64,000 nt of DNA from Nocardia uniformis NBRC 13702 (GTDB lineage Bacteria > Actinomycetota > Actinomycetes > Mycobacteriales > Mycobacteriaceae), in assembly GCF_001613345.1 (NCBI RefSeq), contig NZ_BDCE01000091.1:1-64000 (forward strand), given 5' to 3'. The notes under the pieces are model-generated. The model had not been told where the DNA came from. It worked only from the letters and a program-made list of their open reading frames with translations, and ran no database searches. A program made the position numbers and the translations under genes. This document shows, in pieces, positions 58,528 to 64,000 of this stretch (its first letter is position 1; the number at the start of each line of letters is the position of its first letter).

Positions 58528-59979
58528 TTACCGGGCAAGTCCGGTGGTCATGGCGCGGATGAGCTCCTGATGGGGGTCGGCGCCGCGCAGCACCGCCGCC
58601 ACCACACCGCCCGGACCGACCAGCACCGCACGGCCGTCGTGCAGACCGTACCCGTCCAGTGCGCTCCCGGAGGGGTCGTACAGGCGCTGCCCGTCGAACG
58701 CGCCACCGACGGGCGCATTCGGTCCGTACCCCTGCGGCGCATCGTCGGCGCGGTCGTGCACGTCGAGCCGTCCGCCGTTCGGGTGTTCCCCGTTGGTGTC
58801 GGCGGCCTCGTGCGGCCTCGCGTCGGGCGTGGCGGTGCGGGAAATGGTCAGTGCGGCAATCGGTGTCGTGTCCATAATGCGCACGTATCCGATGGCGTCC
58901 CGCCACCGTGGTTCGGCTTCCTCGCCGCAGAGCAGCAGGAATCCCTCGTCGCGCGGATCCGGGACGGTGATCTCTTCGCCACTGTGACGGCGTAGGCGAT
59001 AGCGGGGCGCCGGGCGTCCGAGATCCACAGCGGTCGAGGCGATGTCGGCTGCCGCCGGCCGTGCGAGGCGGGGAATATCGCCGAGACGGCGGTCGATCGC
59101 CCGGTCGATACGCCGGTGCAGCGGCAGTGCCAGCAGTACGGCGAGCGGCAGTATCGCCAGCGACAGGCCCAGCCAGACGACGAAGGCGCTGACCGCGACG
59201 GCTCCGAGAGCCGGGCTGCGCCGTGTCGCCGCCCTGATCATGCTGCCCCACCGCCGGAATAGCCTGCCGGCCATCAGGTCCGCACCCGCGACCGGATACT
59301 TGACCGGCGCACCGATGACCGTCCGTTCCGTCTCGGTGGGAGAGAGATCGGACCAGGCTCTACCACACTCGCGCAGCCGGTCGAGCTCGCGATCGTCGAT
59401 ACCCGCTCGCCCCAGTGGTCCTCGGGTCCGCCGACGTCCGCCGAACATCCAGCGCAGCGTGGTGATCAGTGTGATCAGCTGCGGCCGGGTATCGGTCGCC
59501 ACCGCGGCACCCAGATGGCGGGCGCCCAGCTCGGTGAGCCGCTGTTCGACCTCGAGGACCGCCGAATACCACATCTTTCGGCAGGCGACGACCGACACCA
59601 CCGCACGATCGGCGAACATCTCCGGATGTGTGTTCAGAACCGTCCGCATGGGCAACGACGGCGACAGATACCAGACCTGATAGGCCAGCACGATCAATTC
59701 GTCCGGGGCGATATGGAATTCGGAATCCGGCGTCGCCAACTCGATTTCCGCCCGGTCATCGACACAGGTGGGAAAGACACCGAAGAACTTGCGAATCGAC
59801 CACGGGAACGGATACGGCTGCGCCGGTGTGACGGCGACCTGACGAATATGCCAGCCAGCCGCGGCGAGTGGCGCGATGAACGCCTCCATCGCCTCGGTCA
59901 GTTGACCTGTCTGGGAATAGTGGAAAACAACGGCGCGCCGCGTCGGAACGCCGTCGTCGCAAAAACTTTCGGAGGCCAT
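58528..59979 (-). CDS. DarA-like dialkylresorcinol-condensing protein with extra C-terminal domain
   Basis: A 483-residue protein. Residues 14-300 resemble DarA, which acts with the KAS III DarB in making 2,5-dialkylcyclohexane-1,3-diones and dialkylresorcinols: a flavodoxin-like start (VVFHYSQTGQLTEAMEAFIA), TPAQPYPFPWSIRKFFGVFP, and VWYLSPSLPM. A membrane segment follows at about 262-287 (VAVSAFVVWLGLSLAILP). Residues about 320-483 are extra: GRPAPRYRLRRHSGE, LDGYGLHDGRAVLVGPGG, resembling the thioredoxin-like C-terminal domain of phenol-hydroxylase-type monooxygenases. The DarA assignment rests on remembered family features. It is divergent from the ACP gene. ATG 59979. Confidence 0.6.
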   Translation of the reverse strand: MASESFCDDGVPTRRAVVFHYSQTGQLTEAMEAFIAPLAAAGWHIRQVAVTPAQPYPFPWSIRKFFGVFPTCVDDRAEIELATPDSEFHIAPDELIVLAYQVWYLSPSLPMRTVLNTHPEMFADRAVVSVVACRKMWYSAVLEVEQRLTELGARHLGAAVATDTRPQLITLITTLRWMFGGRRRTRGPLGRAGIDDRELDRLRECGRAWSDLSPTETERTVIGAPVKYPVAGADLMAGRLFRRWGSMIRAATRRSPALGAVAVSAFVVWLGLSLAILPLAVLLALPLHRRIDRAIDRRLGDIPRLARPAAADIASTAVDLGRPAPRYRLRRHSGEEITVPDPRDEGFLLLCGEEAEPRWRDAIGYVRIMDTTPIAALTISRTATPDARPHEAADTNGEHPNGGRLDVHDRADDAPQGYGPNAPVGGAFDGQRLYDPSGSALDGYGLHDGRAVLVGPGGVVAAVLRGADPHQELIRAMTTGLAR

Positions 59980-60207
59980 GGACCATGCCCGCTTTCCTGA
60001 CGTGCGACGGAAGAACTGTAGCGACGGTCATCGCAATGGCGCAAGGCCCGTACGGCGCGAACAGGGGTGTGTCGCATAGGGGTTGACACGAACCAATCGA
60101 CCATCGACCTGCGCGATTCATTGACGTCACCGTTGCTGAAAATGCAGACTTGGGCTGCACGCGGGCGCCGAATCAGCGAGTCCCCGAGCCGAAGAACGAG
60201 GTGCGGA

Positions 60208-60474
60208 ATGTCGATCGTAGTAGAAATACAAAAGGACATCTTCGACTATCTCGATTCCCATTACGGGATAGAACCGGAGGAAATCAAAAGCCATTCCAAG
60301 CTCAACGAACTGGGCGTGGACTCGCTGGGCCTGCTCGCGATCGTGGATATGGTGAAGAAGAAGTACGGTATAGAACTCGACGACGAGCGAATCGCGTCGG
60401 TACGGACCTTCCAGGATTTCACCGAACTGCTGGAGCGCAAATGCGCGGCCGCCGAGCGAGCGGGCAGAGCGTGA
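60208..60474 (+). CDS. Free acyl carrier protein
   Basis: An 88-residue ACP. The phosphopantetheine serine is S39 in ELGVDSLGLLAIVDM; the acidic helix following and the KKKYGIELDDERIA region are standard. It starts at ATG 60208 after GAGG. Its stop overlaps a GTG that could begin the ketosynthase gene, so they are coupled. It most likely carries the acyl chain for the DarB-like enzyme. Confidence 0.85.
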   Translation: MSIVVEIQKDIFDYLDSHYGIEPEEIKSHSKLNELGVDSLGLLAIVDMVKKKYGIELDDERIASVRTFQDFTELLERKCAAAERAGRA

Positions 60475-60479
60475 CTCCG

Positions 60480-61616
60480 ATGCCCGTCTACATCACCTCG
60501 ACCGGCCGATTTCTGCCCGGCGCACCGGTTTCCAATGACGAGATCGAGGACTACATCGGCCGCGCCGGCCTGGCCTCGGCCGATCTGCGCGACATGATCC
60601 TCACCAATAGCGGTATCAAGACCAGGCATTACGCCATCGACAAGCGGCAGGAGACGGTCTACTCGAATACGCAGATGGCCGCCGAGGCCGTGCGCGAGGC
60701 CGTCGCCCGCTCCGGTCTGGGGCAGGACGAGGTCGAAATGCTCGCTGCCGCAACCACAATGCCGGACCTGCTCGGTCCCGGCCACGCCAGCATGATCCAC
60801 GGCGAGGTCGGTTTCGCGCCGCTGGAGGTGATGACCGCGCACGGTATCTGCAGCTCGGGCATGATGGCGCTCAAAGACGCCTACCTGCAGATCGCGGTGG
60901 GGGAGAAACGCAATGCCGTGGTCGTGGCCAGCGAATTCGCCTCCCGCGGTTTCAAGAGCTCCCGCTACGCGCAGCTGGAATCGGTCGTCGAGGACGGCAC
61001 CCTGCCCATGGAGACCGCCTTCCTGCGCTACATGCTCTCCGACGGTGCGGGAGCCGCTGTGTTGCAGAACGAACCGGCGGCCGAGGGCATCAGCCTGCGC
61101 ATCGACTGGATCACCCTGACCTCCTACGCCAATACCGAACAGGCGTGCATGTTCTTCGGTAGCAAGTCCAATGACTGCGCCAAGACCTGGGGCGACTACC
61201 CGGACGCGACCGCCGCCGCCGTGGACGGTGCCATGGCCCCGCGTCAAAAGCTCTCCCTGTTACCACATTTGGTGGAGGTGGGCATAGAGGAGTATCAGAA
61301 GCTGGTCGCCACGGGACGTTTCGATCCGGAGAAGGTCACCTGGTTCCCGGTGCACTATTCCAGCGAGCGCATGAAGCACCTGATGATCGGTGAGTTCAAG
61401 CGTCGCCAGATCGGCGGCGGCAGGCTGGAGAGCTGGTACAGCAATCTGACCCGGGTCGGCAATGTCGGCTCGGCCAGTGTGTATCTCATTCTCGACGAGA
61501 TGTTGAACGAGGGGATTGTTCGCGAGGGCGACACGCTGCTGTGCATGGTTCCCGAATCGGGCCGTTTCATTATCTCCTTCATGCATTTGACCGCGGTCGC
61601 CGGAAACCAGTCGTAG
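60480..61616 (+). CDS. DarB-like beta-ketoacyl-ACP synthase III
   Basis: A 378-residue KAS III-family condensing enzyme. The triad is C124 (GICSSGMMA), H292 ([11 protein letters not shown]) and N328 (RVGNVGSAS). The opening [21 protein letters not shown] and the [13 protein letters not shown] block match the DarB type, which joins two acyl thioesters to form a cyclohexanedione that becomes a dialkylresorcinol. ATG 60480, or GTG 60471 overlapping the ACP stop. Lies between the ACP and the PKS genes, 26 bp upstream of the latter. Whether it uses the PKS product is inference. Confidence 0.68.
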   Translation: MPVYITSTGRFLPGAPVSNDEIEDYIGRAGLASADLRDMILTNSGIKTRHYAIDKRQETVYSNTQMAAEAVREAVARSGLGQDEVEMLAAATTMPDLLGPGHASMIHGEVGFAPLEVMTAHGICSSGMMALKDAYLQIAVGEKRNAVVVASEFASRGFKSSRYAQLESVVEDGTLPMETAFLRYMLSDGAGAAVLQNEPAAEGISLRIDWITLTSYANTEQACMFFGSKSNDCAKTWGDYPDATAAAVDGAMAPRQKLSLLPHLVEVGIEEYQKLVATGRFDPEKVTWFPVHYSSERMKHLMIGEFKRRQIGGGRLESWYSNLTRVGNVGSASVYLILDEMLNEGIVREGDTLLCMVPESGRFIISFMHLTAVAGNQS

Positions 61617-61642
61617 GGCGCATCGGTACCGGAGGTGGGCCA

Positions 61643-64000
61643 ATGGCGGAGGAAGAACTGCGCGCGTATCTGCGCACGGCGGTACGTGAGCTGCAGCAGA
61701 GCCGGGAACGATTGCGGCAGTGGGAATCGCGTGCGAGCGAGCCGATCGCCATTGTATCGATGGGCTGCCGTTTCCCCGGCGGTGTCACCGGCCCGGCGGA
61801 CCTGTGGCGCATGCTCGTCGAGGCCCGAGACGTGGTGTCCGGGTTCCCGGATGACCGCGGCTGGCAGCTGGAGCACCTCGACGATCCGGACCCCACACGC
61901 GGGAATCTCGTACAACGCGGCGGATTCCTCGATGCGGCAGGCGATTTCGATTCTCGATTCTTCGGAATCAGTCCGCGCGAGGCATTGGCAATGGATCCGC
62001 AACAGCGGCAGTTGCTGGAGGTCACCTGGGAGACCCTGGAGCGCGCGGGTATCGATCCGACCACCCTGCGGGGCAGCCGCACCGGGGTATTCGTCGGAAT
62101 GATCGGCAATTCCTATGGCTTTCTCGATGGGTCGTACCGGGCGTTGACCGCCGCGCAGCTCACCGAGGTGAGTGGGTTCCTCATGACGGGTGTGGCCGCG
62201 GCCGCCGCCTCGGGCCGAATTTCCTACGTATTCGGGCTCGGCGGTCCCGCCGTCACCGTGGATACGGCGTGCTCGTCGTCGCTGGTGGCACTGCATCAGG
62301 CCGTGATATCGCTGCGCAGCGGGGAATCGGAGCTGGCGCTGGCCGGTGGGGCCACGGTTATGACGACACCCGATATGTTCGTCAGCAGCAGTGAGCGCGG
62401 TATGGCTCCCGACGGGCGATGTAAGTCCTATGCCGCCGGCGCGGACGGGACAGTCTGGGCCGAGGGCGTGGGAATGTTGCTGCTGGAGCGACTTTCGGAT
62501 GCGCAACGCAATGGGCATCCGATCCTGGCCACTGTGCGCGGTTCGGCCCTCAATTCCGATGGGGAATCCAACGGGCTCACCGCGCCGAACGGTTCAGCGC
62601 AGCGGGGCGTGATTCGCGATGCGCTGGCGAATGCCGGACTGTCGGCTCCGGAGGTGGATGTCGTGGAGGGCCACGGCACCGGCACCATTCTGGGTGATCC
62701 GATCGAATTGCAGGCGCTGCTGGGCACTTACGGGCGGAACCGGGAGCGGCCGGCGCTGCTGGGATCGATAAAGTCGAATATGGGGCACAGCCTCGCCGCG
62801 GCCGGTATGGCGGGCGTGATCAAGCTGGTGCAGGCGTTACGCGATGGGATCGTCCCGCCCACGCTGCATGTCGATGCGCCGACGCCGCACGTGGATTGGT
62901 CGGCCGGGCAGGTGCGGCTGGCGACTACCGCACAGCCATGGCCGGAGACCGGACGGCCGCGGCGGGCGGCGGTGTCATCGTTCGGCATTACCGGAACCAA
63001 TGCACATGTGATCCTGGAACAGGCACCAGTACAGGACGATTCGTTCGACCCGGCGCCGCGATCGGCGCCACCATGCCACATATGGCTGTTGTCGGCGCGC
63101 TCAGCGCGCGCATTGCCGGTGCAGGCCGCCCGGCTGACGGCATTTCTGGCCGTACATGACGACGTTGATCCGTGCGATATCGGGCATGCGCTACTGGTGT
63201 CACGGGCCCGGATGCCCTTCCGCGCGCTCATGATCGGCCGGACGTACGGCGATCTGGTCGAGGCGACGGAAGCGCTGGCGGCCGGCCATGAGTCGGAGGC
63301 GGTGGTGCGCGGGCAGTCCTCGCCGACGGCCAAGACGGTGCTGCTGTTTCCCGACACCTGCCCCACCCCTGCCGCCGGGCGCGGGCTCTACCGTGATTTC
63401 GCGATCTTCCGTAGAGCTTTTGACCAAGTGGCACAAGGAAGTTCTGATCCAGCAGCGCTGTCGGGTGTTGTGCGCGGTGACAGTGCCGCGGCGGATCGTC
63501 TATGCAACACCCCCAATCTCACCGATTCCTATCGCCATGCGGTCCAGATCGGCTTGTATCGGCTGATGGTGTCGTTCGGGCTGAGAGTGGACCACCTTAT
63601 CGGCCGGGGTGCGGGGGAGGCGGTGGCCGCGTATGCGGTCGACACCCTCGGTCCGCCCACACCCCCGGTACCGGTTCAATGCGAAGCTGGGCTCGAAGCC
63701 TCCTTGAAATCGGTGGCGCAGGACAATGGTTCGATTCTGATCGAGCTGGGCGACGCCACGGCCATCGACTGGCTACGGGATACCGTGCACGCCGCTGTCG
63801 CACCCGATACCGACGTGGTGGCGGTCGCCGCCCTCGGCGATACGGGTACCGACGACCCGGATCAGGCTGGTGTCTCGGTACTGAGGGCCCTGGCCGCGGC
63901 ACACGCGGCCGGTGCGCCGGTGGACTGGACGAGGCTGTACGCCCACTCGGGTGCGCGGCGAACAGAGTTGCCCACCTACGCATTCCAGCACCGCGGATAC
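61643..64000 (+). CDS. Type I modular polyketide synthase, 5' part (KS plus vestigial AT); runs off the window
   Basis: The open frame (about 786 codons so far) starts at ATG 61643 after GGAGGTGGG. Residues 1-30 are a docking coiled coil ([20 protein letters not shown]). Residues 33-460 are a ketosynthase with C210 (DTACSSSL), H344 (EGHGTGT) and H382 (NMGHS), so condensation is possible. Residues about 564-720 take the AT place: the start KTVLLFPD and FDQVAQ fit, but the GHSxGE motif is GRGAGE (Ser to Ala, His to Arg). The middle of the domain is then missing: only about 45 residues remain before the IELGDA strand instead of the usual 190-200. The linker end [11 protein letters not shown] is normal. 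The next domain (probably DH) is past the edge. Confidence 0.85.
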   Translation, partial: MAEEELRAYLRTAVRELQQSRERLRQWESRASEPIAIVSMGCRFPGGVTGPADLWRMLVEARDVVSGFPDDRGWQLEHLDDPDPTRGNLVQRGGFLDAAGDFDSRFFGISPREALAMDPQQRQLLEVTWETLERAGIDPTTLRGSRTGVFVGMIGNSYGFLDGSYRALTAAQLTEVSGFLMTGVAAAAASGRISYVFGLGGPAVTVDTACSSSLVALHQAVISLRSGESELALAGGATVMTTPDMFVSSSERGMAPDGRCKSYAAGADGTVWAEGVGMLLLERLSDAQRNGHPILATVRGSALNSDGESNGLTAPNGSAQRGVIRDALANAGLSAPEVDVVEGHGTGTILGDPIELQALLGTYGRNRERPALLGSIKSNMGHSLAAAGMAGVIKLVQALRDGIVPPTLHVDAPTPHVDWSAGQVRLATTAQPWPETGRPRRAAVSSFGITGTNAHVILEQAPVQDDSFDPAPRSAPPCHIWLLSARSARALPVQAARLTAFLAVHDDVDPCDIGHALLVSRARMPFRALMIGRTYGDLVEATEALAAGHESEAVVRGQSSPTAKTVLLFPDTCPTPAAGRGLYRDFAIFRRAFDQVAQGSSDPAALSGVVRGDSAAADRLCNTPNLTDSYRHAVQIGLYRLMVSFGLRVDHLIGRGAGEAVAAYAVDTLGPPTPPVPVQCEAGLEASLKSVAQDNGSILIELGDATAIDWLRDTVHAAVAPDTDVVAVAALGDTGTDDPDQAGVSVLRALAAAHAAGAPVDWTRLYAHSGARRTELPTYAFQHRGY

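Noticed and set aside
1-64000. CRISPR array, rRNA or tRNA genes
   Set aside because: Searched by eye for regular spaced repeats and conserved RNA motifs; none found.

Overview
The window looks like chromosomal DNA of a mycolic-acid actinomycete, most likely Nocardia or a close relative. The evidence is the very high G+C codon use, an antigen-85-type mycolyltransferase (8245-9279), a fused HadA/HadB-type MaoC dehydratase (1167-2201), an OtsB1-type 1325-residue three-domain trehalose protein (22357-26334), a DUF222/HNH '13E12-type' gene (9831-11318), many TetR regulators, a CYP157-like P450 and a modular polyketide synthase. I see no rRNA gene, tRNA gene or CRISPR array. The genus is an inference from gene content, not from a marker gene.

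Layout. 1-9.3 kb: lipid and envelope genes (SDR, MaoC, two secreted GH1 paralogues, an AurF-like diiron oxygenase, a three-gene regulatory operon, the mycolyltransferase). 9.3-13.4 kb: a recombination-prone patch with a DUF222/HNH gene between long imperfect inverted repeats, followed by a tyrosine recombinase. 13.4-30.9 kb: two DrrAB-type drug exporters, each facing its own TetR regulator across a palindromic operator; an arsR/arsM arsenic-methylation divergon; a serine hydrolase; a CPBP protease; dinB with a LexA box on its start codon; and otsB1. 31-40.8 kb: a CYP157-like P450, an acyl-CoA dehydrogenase/oxidase homologue, small membrane and hypothetical genes, and gene debris (an IS481 transposase fragment, two genes truncated head to head). 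40.8-49.8 kb: a heterodimeric ABC exporter with one degenerate ATP site, flanked by decayed copies of the 3' ends of its neighbouring PadR and TetR genes, then a PadR/FAD-monooxygenase divergon and a TetR/amidohydrolase pair. 49.8-53.4 kb: a DUF5925-type AAA ATPase, a small unknown protein and an amidase.

53.5-64 kb is the most interesting part: the start of a polyketide cluster that runs off the right edge. It holds a chorismate pyruvate-lyase homologue, a shortened AMP-binding protein, a LuxR-type regulator without an ATPase domain, an O-methyltransferase, a DarA-like (dialkylresorcinol-forming) protein with an extra C-terminal domain, a free acyl carrier protein, a DarB-like KAS III and a type I PKS. 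The PKS has an intact ketosynthase, but its acyltransferase has lost the catalytic serine and about 150 residues. Together these suggest an aryl or alkyl resorcinol/cyclohexanedione polyketide. The DarA and DarB assignments come from remembered family resemblance and need a profile search.
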